NCBI RefSeq assembly: GCF_000265245.1
Contig: NZ_AJKS02000002.1
Coordinates: forward strand, 213,572 to 277,571
DNA from: Halomonas smyrnensis AAD6
GTDB taxonomy: Bacteria; Pseudomonadota; Gammaproteobacteria; Pseudomonadales; Halomonadaceae
DNA length: 64,000 nucleotides
Direction of reading: 5' to 3'
In this document: piece by piece, positions 33,513 to 41,654 of the stretch
Layout of the letters: every line of letters starts with the position of its first letter
How positions within the stretch are numbered: the first letter of the stretch is position 1
Notes under the pieces: generated by a model
Seen by the model: the letters and a program-made list of their open reading frames with translations, nothing else
Told to the model about the DNA's origin: nothing
Databases searched by the model: none
Position numbers and translations under genes: made by a program

Positions 33513-34261
33513 GCCGTTCCAGACACACCCTGCTGAGCCTGGGCGGCCTGGCCGGCTTCATCGCGCTGTGGGAGCTGGCGCTGCGCAGCGGCCTGCTGCC
33601 CGGCAGCCTGGTGCCGCTGCCGTCGGTGATTCCCGGCGTGCTGTGGGCCGAGATCGCCGACGGCATCTGGCTCGAGGTGGTCACCGCCAGCCTCTCCCAC
33701 TACGCCGTGGGCGTGCTGATCGGCTCGCTCCTGGGCATCGCCGTGGGCGTGGCGGCGGCGCTGCTGCCGCGCTTCAACGCCGTGCACGCCTGGCTGGCGC
33801 GGCTGCTGCGCCCGATTCCGCCGCTGGCCTGGATTCCCTTCGCCATCATCTGGTTCGGCATCAATCCCTCGGCGGCGGCCTTCATCATCAGCATCGGCGT
33901 GTTCTGGATCAATTACTTCGCCAGCCACAGCGCGGTGCGCTCGGTGGACCCGGGCTACGACGAGGTGGCCCGCGCCTTCGGCCATGTCGGCTTCCTGTCG
34001 CGGCTGACCCGGGTCAGCCTGCCGGCCGCCGCGCCGGGCATCCTGAGCGGCCTGCGCGCCGGCCTCGGCCAGGGCTGGATGACGGTGGTGGCCGCCGAGC
34101 TGTTCGGCATTCCCGGCATCGGCCAGCGCATGATGGAGGCCTCGAGCCTGCTGGCCACCGATATCGTGGTGGTCTACATGCTCACCATCGCCGGCCTCTA
34201 CGCGCTGTTCGACTTCCTCTTCGTCCTGCTGCAGCGTCGGCTGCTGAGGTGGCAGCCATGA
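33509..34261 (+). CDS. NitT/TauT-type ABC transporter permease
   Basis: 250 residues, six membrane spans. The EAA loop is FGHVGFLSRLTRVSLPAAAP followed by GILSGLRAGLGQGW, the SsuC/TauC pattern. It starts in a 4-bp overlap with the binding-protein gene and ends in a 4-bp overlap with the ATPase gene, so the three are stoichiometrically co-expressed. The substrate cannot be read from the sequence. Confidence 0.92.
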   Translation: MSRSRHTLLSLGGLAGFIALWELALRSGLLPGSLVPLPSVIPGVLWAEIADGIWLEVVTASLSHYAVGVLIGSLLGIAVGVAAALLPRFNAVHAWLARLLRPIPPLAWIPFAIIWFGINPSAAAFIISIGVFWINYFASHSAVRSVDPGYDEVARAFGHVGFLSRLTRVSLPAAAPGILSGLRAGLGQGWMTVVAAELFGIPGIGQRMMEASSLLATDIVVVYMLTIAGLYALFDFLFVLLQRRLLRWQP

Positions 34262-35049
34262 ACCAGCCCGATACCGCCCAAGGCCACGACGCCGGCAGCG
34301 ATGACGCCCCCGTGCTGACCGCCCGCGGCATCCGCCTCGGCTTTTCCGGCACCACGGTGCTCGACGGCGTCGACCTGGCCGTGCACCCCCGCGAGTTCAT
34401 CGCCATCGTCGGCGCCTCCGGGGTCGGCAAGTCGACCCTGCTGCGCGCCCTGACCGGCCTGCTGACGCCCCAGGCCGGCCGCGTCAGCATCCCCCACGGC
34501 CGCGACGCCGACAGCCGCGCCTGGTCGATGGTGTTCCAGGCCCCGCGGCTGTTTCCCTGGCGGCGGGTGCGCGCCAACGTGGAGCTGGGCCTCGAGGGGC
34601 TCGAACTGTCCCGCGACGAGCGCCGCCGCCGCGCGCTGGAGCCGCTGGCCCTGGTCGGGCTGGAGGGCATGGCCGAGCGCTGGCCGCACACGCTGTCCGG
34701 CGGCCAGCAGCAGCGGGTCGGCATCGCCCGCGCGCTGGCGGTGCGCCCGCGGGTGCTGTTCATGGACGAGCCGTTCTCGGCGCTGGACGCCATCACCCGC
34801 CGGCGCTTGCAGCAGGAGCTGATCGACCTGCGCCAGCGCACCGAGGCGGCGATCGTCTTCGTCACCCACGACATCGAGGAGGCGGTGCTGCTGGCCGACC
34901 GGGTGGTGGTGCTCGGCCGCGAGGCAGCGAACCGCCCGGCCAGCGTGGTGGCGCGCCACGAGATCACGCTGCCCGCCACCGAGCGCCGCGATCATCCCGA
35001 CTTCGCCGACACCGTGCAGGCCGTCGAGGCCGCCATCGGCGAGCACTGA
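34258..35049 (+). CDS. NitT/TauT-type ABC transporter ATPase
   Basis: 263 residues from ATG 34258 (overlapping the permease stop); the frame extends upstream only as a shadow of the permease. Walker A GASGVGKSTL, Q-loop MVFQAPRLFPWRRV, signature LSGGQQQRVGIA, Walker B VLFMDEPFSALD and switch His FVTHDIEEAVLLADR. Closest in layout to SsuB/TauB. Energises the transporter from the cytosolic side. Confidence 0.94.
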   Translation: MNQPDTAQGHDAGSDDAPVLTARGIRLGFSGTTVLDGVDLAVHPREFIAIVGASGVGKSTLLRALTGLLTPQAGRVSIPHGRDADSRAWSMVFQAPRLFPWRRVRANVELGLEGLELSRDERRRRALEPLALVGLEGMAERWPHTLSGGQQQRVGIARALAVRPRVLFMDEPFSALDAITRRRLQQELIDLRQRTEAAIVFVTHDIEEAVLLADRVVVLGREAANRPASVVARHEITLPATERRDHPDFADTVQAVEAAIGEH

Positions 35050-35063
35050 ACGAGGAAGCCCCG

Positions 35064-35363
35064 ATGAGCGACCTGCGCGTCCTGCTCCACGCCCCCACCG
35101 CCGATGGCCTGGCCCGGGCCCGGCGCAACGCCCGCAACCTGCTGAACGCCCGCCCCGGGGCCGAGGTGCTGATCGTCGCCAACGGCGGCGCCGTGGCCGC
35201 CGCCCTGGCCGAGCCCGACGACACCGACGCGCGGCTGCGGCTGTGCCGCAACTCGCTGAAGGCCCAGGGGCTCGAGAATCCCCACGGCATCGCCGAGGTC
35301 GAGGCCGCGGTGGTCACCCTGGCCGAATTGCAGGCCGACGGCTGGGCCTATATCCGCGCCTAG
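35064..35363 (+). CDS. DsrE-like protein (intracellular sulfur-transfer family)
   Basis: 99 residues, 14 bp after the ATPase gene. The fold pattern RVLLHAPTADGLARARRNAR, then AEVLIVANGGAVAAALAE and LRLCRNSLKAQGL with a Cys in the place of the DsrE active-site region, fits the DsrE/F-like family (DUF1791-type). Members carry persulfide sulfur or have regulatory roles. Its place at the end of an ABC operon for a SsuA-like receptor suggests handling of sulfur released from the imported compound, but this is inference. Confidence 0.75.
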   Translation: MSDLRVLLHAPTADGLARARRNARNLLNARPGAEVLIVANGGAVAAALAEPDDTDARLRLCRNSLKAQGLENPHGIAEVEAAVVTLAELQADGWAYIRA

Positions 35364-35386
35364 ACGACGGCGCCATGACGCGCATG

Positions 35387-35408
35387 ACGCCGGCCCTCGG
35401 GCCGGCGT
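35387..35408 (+). terminator. Terminator after the ABC/DsrE operon
   Basis: ACGCCGGCCC (35387-35396) pairs with GGGCCGGCGT (35399-35408) and is followed by TTGCGT. It separates the ABC operon from the hemolysin cluster. Confidence 0.75.
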
Positions 35409-35429
35409 TTGCGTATGCGTCTGGCGATA

Positions 35430-35445
35430 TTAAGGGCCGGTTAAG
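35430..35445 (+). promoter_or_regulatory. PmrA/QseB-type direct-repeat box before the hemolysin operon
   Basis: TTAAG (35430-35434), six bases, TTAAG (35441-35445): two half-sites with 11-bp periodicity, as bound by OmpR-family regulators of the PmrA/QseB group (YTTAAK-N5-YTTAAK). A further TTAAA follows at 35448. The box is 44 bp upstream of the first ATG, in activator position. A very similar box stands at 41234-41249 beyond the two-component genes. Confidence 0.55.
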
Positions 35446-35489
35446 TATTAAATCCCAGACTGTCGGGGAATCGTCACGGAGACACCCCG

Positions 35490-36125
35490 ATGTCCTTGAC
35501 CGTCATACGCCCCGCCCCCGAGTCGCCGATCGAGTGGCGTGAAGCCCGCCACTGGTCGGAGCGCCACCGACTGGAGCAGCTGGTCAGCCACTGCTTCGCC
35601 ACCCAGCACGATGCCCGCATCACCCAGTACCTGCCGCGCCTGTTCGGCCTGTGGCAGCAGGAGCGGCCCGTGGCCGCGGTGGGCGTGCGTCGCGCCGACG
35701 AGGGCCGGCTGTTCCAGGAGGGCTATCTCGACGCCTCCGCCGAGGCCAGCCTGACCCAGGCTTTGGGCACGCCGATCGCCCGCGGCGGCATCGCCGAGAT
35801 CGGCAACCTGGTGAGCAGCCGGCGCGGGCTGCAGCGGGTGCTGTTTCCCTACCTGATCGACCAGCTGGCCGAGGAAGGCCTGCACTGGGTGCTGTTCACG
35901 GCCATCCCGGCGGTGATCAACGGCATCCGCCGGCTGGGCATCGAGCTGATGCCGCTGCGCCTGGCCGATCCGGCCTGGCTGGGCCAGGACCGCGAGGCCT
36001 GGGGCCACTACTACGATCAGCACCCCTGGGTGATGGCCGGCGACCTGCGCCTGGCCCGCGAGCGGCTGCACGCCGCCGGCCTGCTCTCGACGCTGCGGGA
36101 GGGCGACCATGTCCGACCGGCGTGA
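35490..36125 (+). CDS. Thermostable hemolysin (delta-VPH) family protein
   Basis: 211 residues. EQLVSHCFATQHDARITQYL, then LFQEGYLDASAEASLTQALG and GIAEIGNLVSSRRGLQRVLF are typical of the delta-VPH family first named in Vibrio parahaemolyticus. There is no signal peptide, and the middle part (IAEIGNLVSSRRG) reads like an acyltransferase (GNAT-like) fold, so an enzymatic role is more likely than pore formation. It is first in a four-gene operon with an AMP-ligase-like protein, a diiron oxidase and an SDR; the next gene starts 17 bp before its stop. Confidence 0.85.
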   Translation: MSLTVIRPAPESPIEWREARHWSERHRLEQLVSHCFATQHDARITQYLPRLFGLWQQERPVAAVGVRRADEGRLFQEGYLDASAEASLTQALGTPIARGGIAEIGNLVSSRRGLQRVLFPYLIDQLAEEGLHWVLFTAIPAVINGIRRLGIELMPLRLADPAWLGQDREAWGHYYDQHPWVMAGDLRLARERLHAAGLLSTLREGDHVRPA

Positions 36126-37605
36126 GCGCTTCCTCGACCGCCTGACCGCCCACGCCGAGCTCGCCCCCGAGGCCACGGCGCTGTGGGACGGCACGCAGCG
36201 GCTGAGCTACGGCGAGCTGGCCGCCGCCATCGACGAGCGTCGAGCGCGGCTGGCGGCGGCCGGCGCGAGCCGCGTGGGCCTGGCGCTGGACAACGGCGTC
36301 GAATGGGCGCTGTGGGACCTGGCGCTGCTGGCCGATTCCCGCGTCGCGGTGCCGGTGCCGGCCTTCTTCGGCGACGCCCAGCGCCGCCACCTGGTCGAGC
36401 GGGCCGGCCTCGACGCCTGGATCGGCCCCGGCGGCGAGGCCCTGGGCTTCGGTACGCCCGGCCCGGGCGGCATCGCCACCCGCCCAGTTCCGGCCCCACC
36501 AGCCCTGCATCCCGGCACCACCCGCATCACCTTCACCTCCGGCACCAGCGCCGCGCCCAAGGGCGTGTGCCTGGACACCGAGGCGGTGCTGGCGGTGGCG
36601 ATCAGCCTCGCCGAGGCGGTCGCCCCGGCCGATATCGAGCGCCATCTGGCGATGCTGCCGCTGGCCACCCTGCTCGAGAACCTCGGCGGGCTCTACCTGC
36701 CGTTGTGGCTCGGCGCCGGCGTGGCGCTGCCCGGCGCCGCCGAGCTCGGCTGGCAGGGTGCCAGCGGCTTCGACGCCGAAGCCGCGCTGGCCGCCATCGA
36801 ACGCTACCGGCCGCACAGCCTGATCCTGGTGCCCCAGCAGCTCCAGGCGCTGGTGGACACCGCCCCGAGCGCACCCGAGGGGCTCCGGCTGGTGGCGGTG
36901 GGCGGCGCCCGGGTCGCCGCGCCGCTGCTCGAGCGGGCCCTGGCCGCCGGCTGGCCGGTGGCGGAGGGCTACGGCCTGTCCGAGTGCGCCTCGGTGGTGT
37001 GCCTCAACCGGCCCGGCGAGGCGCCCCACGGCGTCGGCCGCCCGCTGCTCCACGCCCGGGTGCGCCTGAGCGCCGACGGCGAGGTCGAGGTGAGCGGCGC
37101 CACCATGCTCGGCTATCTGGGCGAGCCGCCGGTCGCCGGCTGGCACGCCACCGGCGATCTGGGCCGCTGGGAGGGCGACGCCCTGGTGCTGGAAGGACGC
37201 CGCCGCGAGGTCTTCATCACCGCCTATGGGCGCAACGTCGATCCCCAGTGGGTCGAGGGCGTGCTCGCCACCCGGCCGGGCATCGCCCAGGCCCTGGTCC
37301 ACGGCGAGGCCCTGGCCCACAACCGGGCGCTGATCGTGCCCGCCGCCGCGGACCTGTCCGACGCGGCCATCGACGCCGAGATCAAGGCCGCCAACGCCAC
37401 CCTGCCGGACTACTCCCGGGTGAGCGAATGGCGCCGCTGCGCGCCCTTCACCCCCCACAACGACCAGCTGACGGCCAACGGCCGCCTGCGCCGCGAGGCC
37501 ATCCTGGCCGCCTACCGGGACTGGCTGACCCGCCCCGGCGAGGACGACACCACGACCGACGCATCGCGCCCGACCCATCACGACCATCGAGGAGTGACTT
37601 CATGA
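36109..37605 (+). CDS. AMP-binding (acyl-CoA synthetase-like) protein lacking the A10 lysine
   Basis: 498 residues of the ANL superfamily: ITFTSGTSAAPKGVCLD (ATP loop, about residue 140), LVPQQLQALVDTAP, EGYGLSECASVVCLN, and ATGDLGRWEGDALVLEGRRR (Asp of the hinge). The C-terminal subdomain ends with QLTANGRLRREAILAAYRDW, where the near-invariant catalytic Lys of the NGKxxR motif is replaced by Arg. That lysine normally orients the acyl substrate for adenylation, so activity may be altered. It overlaps the genes on both sides. Probable role: activating a fatty or other carboxylic acid for its neighbours. Confidence 0.88.
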   Translation: MSDRRERFLDRLTAHAELAPEATALWDGTQRLSYGELAAAIDERRARLAAAGASRVGLALDNGVEWALWDLALLADSRVAVPVPAFFGDAQRRHLVERAGLDAWIGPGGEALGFGTPGPGGIATRPVPAPPALHPGTTRITFTSGTSAAPKGVCLDTEAVLAVAISLAEAVAPADIERHLAMLPLATLLENLGGLYLPLWLGAGVALPGAAELGWQGASGFDAEAALAAIERYRPHSLILVPQQLQALVDTAPSAPEGLRLVAVGGARVAAPLLERALAAGWPVAEGYGLSECASVVCLNRPGEAPHGVGRPLLHARVRLSADGEVEVSGATMLGYLGEPPVAGWHATGDLGRWEGDALVLEGRRREVFITAYGRNVDPQWVEGVLATRPGIAQALVHGEALAHNRALIVPAAADLSDAAIDAEIKAANATLPDYSRVSEWRRCAPFTPHNDQLTANGRLRREAILAAYRDWLTRPGEDDTTTDASRPTHHDHRGVTS

Positions 37606-38294
37606 GTGCCTATCAACGCCTGCAGGACGCCACCCGCGCCGAGCGCGAATGGCTGCTCGACACGCCCATGATGACCCGCGCCATGCAGGGCGAGGTCGGG
37701 CGCGACGAGTACCTGGCCTTCCTCGGCCAGGCCTACCACCACGTGCGCTTCACGGTGCCGCTGATGATGGCCTGCGGCGCCCGCCTGCCCGACCGGCTGG
37801 GCTGGCTGCGCGGCGCCCTGGTGGAGTACATCGAGGAGGAACACGGACACGAGCAATGGATCCTCGACGACATCCGCGCCGCCGGCGGCGACCCCGAGGC
37901 GGCGGCCGCCGCCACGCCCGACCCGGCCACGACGCTGATGGTGGCCTACGTGCGAGACCGGATCGAGCACGGCAATCCGGTGGCCTTCTTCGGCATGGTC
38001 CAGGTACTCGAGGGCACCAGCACCGCGGTGGCCACCCGCGCCGCCGAACAGCTCCAGGCCAGCCTCGGGCTGCCCGACAACGCCGTGCGCTACCTGAGCT
38101 CCCACGGCAGCCTCGATATCGGCCACCTGGCCTTCTTCGAGAAGCTGATCGACCGCCTGGAGGAGGACGATCTGAACGCGGTGATCGAAGGTGCGCGCAT
38201 GGTCTATCGCCTCTACGGCGCCATGTTCCGGGGCGTCACCGCCCGCTGCACGGGGGGCACAGCCGCCCGGGAGCTGACCGATGCGCTGGTCTGA
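37602..38294 (+). CDS. Haem-oxygenase-like diiron oxidase (HDO/TenA-like)
   Basis: 230 residues from ATG 37602, which overlaps the ligase stop. Helical protein with the metal-ligand pattern of HDO enzymes: EYIEEEHGHEQWILDDIRAA (Glu, His, Glu/Asp on one helix) and SSHGSLDIGHLAFFEKL (Asp-x-x-His on a later helix), plus QAYHHVRF at the start. Proteins of this fold include UndA, which makes 1-undecene from fatty acid, and N-oxygenases such as SznF; automatic annotation often calls them TenA-like. Here it would oxidise the acid activated by, or bound near, the ligase-like neighbour. Product unknown. Confidence 0.82.
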   Translation: MSAYQRLQDATRAEREWLLDTPMMTRAMQGEVGRDEYLAFLGQAYHHVRFTVPLMMACGARLPDRLGWLRGALVEYIEEEHGHEQWILDDIRAAGGDPEAAAAATPDPATTLMVAYVRDRIEHGNPVAFFGMVQVLEGTSTAVATRAAEQLQASLGLPDNAVRYLSSHGSLDIGHLAFFEKLIDRLEEDDLNAVIEGARMVYRLYGAMFRGVTARCTGGTAARELTDALV

Positions 38295-39099
38295 ACCGCA
38301 CTATCTCACCGAGGGCTGGCCCGGCCAGCGGGTGCTGATCACCGGCGCCAGCGGCGGCATCGGCCAGGCGCTGGTCGACAAACTCGCCGCCGCCGGCGCC
38401 CAGCTGCTGGTCACCGGCCGCGACGCCGAGACCCTGGAGCGGCTGTGCCGCCTGCATCCCGGCCAGATCACGGCCCAGCCCGCCGACCTCACCCGCGCAG
38501 AGGATCGCGCCCGGCTGGTGGCCGTCGCCGAGCGGCTGGAATGCACCATGCTGATCAACGCCGCCGGCGCCAATCGCGCCGAGCTGTTCAAGGACAGCGA
38601 CGACGAGGCCATCGAGCAGCTGGTGGCGATCAACCTGACCGCGACCCTGCAGCTGACCCGCGCCATGCTGCCGACGCTGTGCCGCGCCGAGCAGGGCCTG
38701 GTGGTCAACCTGGGTTCGGCCTTCGGCCATATCGGCTACCCCGGCCAGGCCACCTACTGCGCCACCAAGTTCGCGCTCTACGGCTTCACCCAGGCGCTGC
38801 GCCGGGAGCTCGCGGACTCGCCGATCGCGGTGCACTACATCGCCCCGCGGGCCACCCGCACCGCCATGAACGCCCCGGCCATGGAGGAGATGAACCGGGC
38901 GCTGGGCAACGCCATGGACGATCCGGAGACGGTGGCCGTCCAGATCCGCCGCGCCATCGAGCGGGGCCGCAAGGAGACCCGCCTGGGCCGCGCCGAGCCG
39001 GTCTTCGCCCGGCTCAACGCCCTGTGTCCGGGGCTGATCGATCGCGCCCTGCGCCGCCAGCTGCCCACCATCCGCCGCTTCATCGCCCCGCCACCCTGA
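38281..39099 (+). CDS. Short-chain dehydrogenase/reductase (SDR)
   Basis: 272 residues. Rossmann motif VLITGASGGIGQALVDKL (TGxxxGIG), then LINAAGAN (NAAG), VVNLGSAFGHIGYP (Ser) and YCATKFALYGF (Tyr-x-x-x-Lys), all the classical SDR catalytic residues. The C-terminal segment with RLNALCPGLIDRAL may contact the membrane. It starts 14 bp before the stop of the oxidase gene. It probably reduces or oxidises the product of the oxidase using NAD(P)H. Confidence 0.93.
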   Translation: MRWSEPHYLTEGWPGQRVLITGASGGIGQALVDKLAAAGAQLLVTGRDAETLERLCRLHPGQITAQPADLTRAEDRARLVAVAERLECTMLINAAGANRAELFKDSDDEAIEQLVAINLTATLQLTRAMLPTLCRAEQGLVVNLGSAFGHIGYPGQATYCATKFALYGFTQALRRELADSPIAVHYIAPRATRTAMNAPAMEEMNRALGNAMDDPETVAVQIRRAIERGRKETRLGRAEPVFARLNALCPGLIDRALRRQLPTIRRFIAPPP

Positions 39100-39170
39100 A
39101 CCGCCAGGGTCGACAGGCGCGGTCTTCGGGGCGAGTATCGGCATGATCGGAGCACCGACAAGGAACGCCC

Positions 39171-39845
39171 ATGCGCATACTGCTGGTGGAGGACGATCCC
39201 AGCCTGGCGTCGGGCATTCGCCTGGCGCTGAAGCCCGAGCACTACACCGTCGACATCCTCGACGACGGCATCGAAGCCCTCAACGCCCTGCGCGACGAGG
39301 AGCCCTTCGATGCCGTCATTCTCGATCTGGGCCTGCCCCGGCTCGACGGCATCGGCCTGCTCGAACGGCTGCGCCGCGCCGGCAATCGGGTGCCGGTGCT
39401 GGTGCTGACCGCCCGCGACGGCATCGAGGAACGCATCCAGGGCCTGGATGCCGGCGCCGACGACTACCTGACCAAGCCCTTCGAGGTCGCCGAGCTCAAG
39501 GCCCGGCTGCGCGCCCTGCTGCGCCGCAGCCAGGGGCTGACCAGCAGCGAGCTCAGCCACCGCGGCGTGGTGCTCGACCCGGAGAACCGCCGCGTCACCT
39601 TCCGGGGCGAGCCGGTCACGCTGTCGCGCCGCGAGTTCACCCTGCTGCAGGAGTTTCTCAGCCACCCGGGCCACGCCTTCACCCGCGATACCCTGACCCG
39701 CCTGCTCTACGGCTGGGACGAGGACGTCGAGAGCAACGCCATCGAGGTCCACGTCCACCACCTGCGCAAGAAGCTGGCGCCCGAGCTGATCCGCACCCTG
39801 CGCGGCATCGGCTACATCATGGACAAGGCGTCGGACGAGACATGA
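39171..39845 (+). CDS. OmpR-family response regulator, PmrA/QseB-like
   Basis: 224 residues. Receiver domain: acidic pocket in ILLVEDDPSLASGI, phospho-acceptor Asp in AVILDLGLPRLDG (about residue 51), LVLTARD (Thr), DDYLTKPF (Lys). C-terminal winged helix: RRVTFRGEPVTLSRREFTLL, then NAIEVHVHHLRKKLAPELIR and TLRGIGYIMD. This is the layout of PmrA/QseB/BasR regulators. The kinase gene overlaps by 4 bp. Candidate targets are the TTAAG-repeat boxes before the hemolysin operon and before the 96-aa membrane protein. Confidence 0.94.
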   Translation: MRILLVEDDPSLASGIRLALKPEHYTVDILDDGIEALNALRDEEPFDAVILDLGLPRLDGIGLLERLRRAGNRVPVLVLTARDGIEERIQGLDAGADDYLTKPFEVAELKARLRALLRRSQGLTSSELSHRGVVLDPENRRVTFRGEPVTLSRREFTLLQEFLSHPGHAFTRDTLTRLLYGWDEDVESNAIEVHVHHLRKKLAPELIRTLRGIGYIMDKASDET

Positions 39846-41200
39846 GCTCGATCCGCCGCCGCACCCTGGGCATCGTGCTGCTGGTGGTGGCGCTGTGCAT
39901 GCTGGCGATCGGCGTGACCAGCTACCGCGACGCCGCCCACGAGGTCGAGGAGCTGTTCGACGCCCGCCTGGCCCAGCAGGCCCGGCTGCTGGAGGGCCTG
40001 GTGCGTGCGCCGCTGCCCGAGGCACGGCGCGAGGCGCTGCTGGCGAGCCTCGACGGCGCCCTGCGCCGCGACGCCCCGGGCACGGACGACGGCCACCGCT
40101 ACGAGGGCAAGGTGGCCTTCCAGGCCTGGCGCGGCGAGCGACTGCTGCTGCGCTCCGCCGGCGCGCCGACCGCGCCCTTCACCGAACGCCGCGCGGGCTA
40201 CGGCGACGAGACCCTGAAGGGGCACAAGTGGCGCGTCTTCGCCCTCGGCGACGGCGACCTGCGGGTGCTGGTCGGCGAGCGCGGCGACGTGCGCGGCGAG
40301 CTGGTCCGCGGCATCGCCCTGCGCACCCTGGTACCGGATCTGCTGGGGCTGCCGGCGCTGGGGGCGCTGCTGTGGTGGGCGATCGGCTGGGGGCTGCGGC
40401 CGCTGTCGCGGCTGGCCGCCCAGATCGAGGCCCGCGACCCTCACCGCCTCAAGCCGCTGCCCGATGACCCGCTGCCCCGCGAGCTGGCCACCATCGTCGG
40501 CGCCCTCAACGGCCTGCTGGCACGCATCCGCGCCCTGCGCTCCCGCGAGAAGCGCTTCATCGCCGACGCCGCCCACGAGCTGCGCACCCCGCTGACGGTG
40601 CTCGACCTGCACGCCCAGAACGCCCTGGCCACCGAGGATCCGGCGGATCGGCGCGAGGCGCTGACCCTGCTGCGCGACGGCCTGGCCCGCGCCACCCGGC
40701 TGGTCGGCCAGCTGCTGACCCTGGCGCGCCTGGATCCGGAGCAGGAGGGCGCCCCGGACCAGCGCATCGATCTGCTGCGCGAGGTGCGCGAGTCGCTGGC
40801 CGAGCTGATGCCGCTGGCCACCGACCACGGCCAGAGCCTGCACCTGGAGGCCGACGACGCCGACTGGACCCTGACCACCGAGCCCGGCGCCGTCACCACC
40901 CTGATCAAGAACCTGGTCGGCAACGCCATCCGCCACTCCCCCGCCGGCAGCCGCATCGATGTGGCGCTGACGGCCCAGGCCCGGGCGCTGATGCTGCAGG
41001 TGGACGACAGCGGCCCCGGCATACCCGAGGCGAGCCGCCAGCAGGCGCTGGCGCGCTTCCACCGCGGCGGCTCGGGGGCCGGCGCCGGCCTCGGGCTCTC
41101 CATCGTCGACCGGCTGGTGCAGCGCCACGGTGGCCGCCTGACGCTGGGCGACGCCCCCGGTGGCGGGCTGCGCGTGCGGGTCTGGCTGCCCCGCGCCTGA
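39842..41200 (+). CDS. Sensor histidine kinase, PmrB/QseC-like
   Basis: 452 residues from ATG 39842. First membrane span about residues 8-28 (LGIVLLVVALCMLAIGVTS), periplasmic domain to about 160, second span PDLLGLPALGALLWWAIGW, HAMP-like linker, H-box FIADAAHELRTPLTVLD with the phospho-His near residue 245, N-box LIKNLVGNAIRHS, G-boxes VDDSGPGIPE and GAGLGLSIVDRLV. Pairs with the regulator encoded immediately upstream. The periplasmic domain type resembles QseC/PmrB; the signal is unknown. Confidence 0.93.
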   Translation: MSSIRRRTLGIVLLVVALCMLAIGVTSYRDAAHEVEELFDARLAQQARLLEGLVRAPLPEARREALLASLDGALRRDAPGTDDGHRYEGKVAFQAWRGERLLLRSAGAPTAPFTERRAGYGDETLKGHKWRVFALGDGDLRVLVGERGDVRGELVRGIALRTLVPDLLGLPALGALLWWAIGWGLRPLSRLAAQIEARDPHRLKPLPDDPLPRELATIVGALNGLLARIRALRSREKRFIADAAHELRTPLTVLDLHAQNALATEDPADRREALTLLRDGLARATRLVGQLLTLARLDPEQEGAPDQRIDLLREVRESLAELMPLATDHGQSLHLEADDADWTLTTEPGAVTTLIKNLVGNAIRHSPAGSRIDVALTAQARALMLQVDDSGPGIPEASRQQALARFHRGGSGAGAGLGLSIVDRLVQRHGGRLTLGDAPGGGLRVRVWLPRA

Positions 41201-41233
41201 CATGGCATCGTCATGCCCGGCCCTTATCGTCGC

Positions 41234-41249
41234 TTAAGCCGACGGTAAG
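41234..41249 (+). promoter_or_regulatory. PmrA/QseB-type direct-repeat box before the small membrane protein
   Basis: TTAAG (41234-41238), six bases, GTAAG (41245-41249), again with 11-bp periodicity; a longer view is TAAGCC-N5-TAAGCC at 41235-41251. It lies 59 bp upstream of the ATG at 41309 and just past the kinase gene. Shape matches the box at 35430-35445, so the same regulator may bind both. Confidence 0.55.
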
Positions 41250-41308
41250 CCAAGGCCGCTACCGTGGTGACATCGATCGGACAACGACAACCCGGACAGG
41301 AGCCCGCC

Positions 41309-41599
41309 ATGACCGCCATTGCCTCCCCCTCCCTCGACGCCGCCCTGCGCCGCCCGCTGTGGCTGGCCCTCGGCGGCGCGCTGCTGCTCGCCATCGAATG
41401 GCTGATCGGCCCCTGGAGCGTGGGCAGCCTGCCGCTGGCGCTGATCGCCCTGGCCGCCGGCGGCGCCTTGCTGCTGCGCTCCCTGAACGCCGACTCCAAC
41501 CTCGAACCCGAGGAGGAAGACAGCGGCATGACCGCCGATCTGCAGACCGTCGCCCAGGCCAGCCTGCTGACCCTGATCGTGCTCCAGCTGGCCGCCTGA
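41309..41599 (+). CDS. Small inner-membrane protein, possible member of the two-component regulon
   Basis: 96 residues from ATG 41309, with CAGGAG seven bases upstream. Two hydrophobic segments (PLWLALGGALLLAIEWLIG, VGSLPLALIALAAGGALLLR), an acidic stretch (NLEPEEEDSGM) and a C-terminal hydrophobic end (SLLTLIVLQLAA), so three spans are possible. No family recognised. The direct-repeat box upstream suggests control by the adjacent response regulator. Confidence 0.65.
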   Translation: MTAIASPSLDAALRRPLWLALGGALLLAIEWLIGPWSVGSLPLALIALAAGGALLLRSLNADSNLEPEEEDSGMTADLQTVAQASLLTLIVLQLAA

Positions 41600-41654
41600 C
41601 GCGCCGCCCGCCGGCTTTACATGCCTCGGGCGAAGGGCGATAGTGAGGCCCGAC

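Noticed and set aside
36183..38294. 703-codon plus-strand frame covering the ligase gene
   Set aside because: Only its last 230 codons are real (the diiron oxidase, from 37602); the rest is an out-of-phase reading of the ligase gene.
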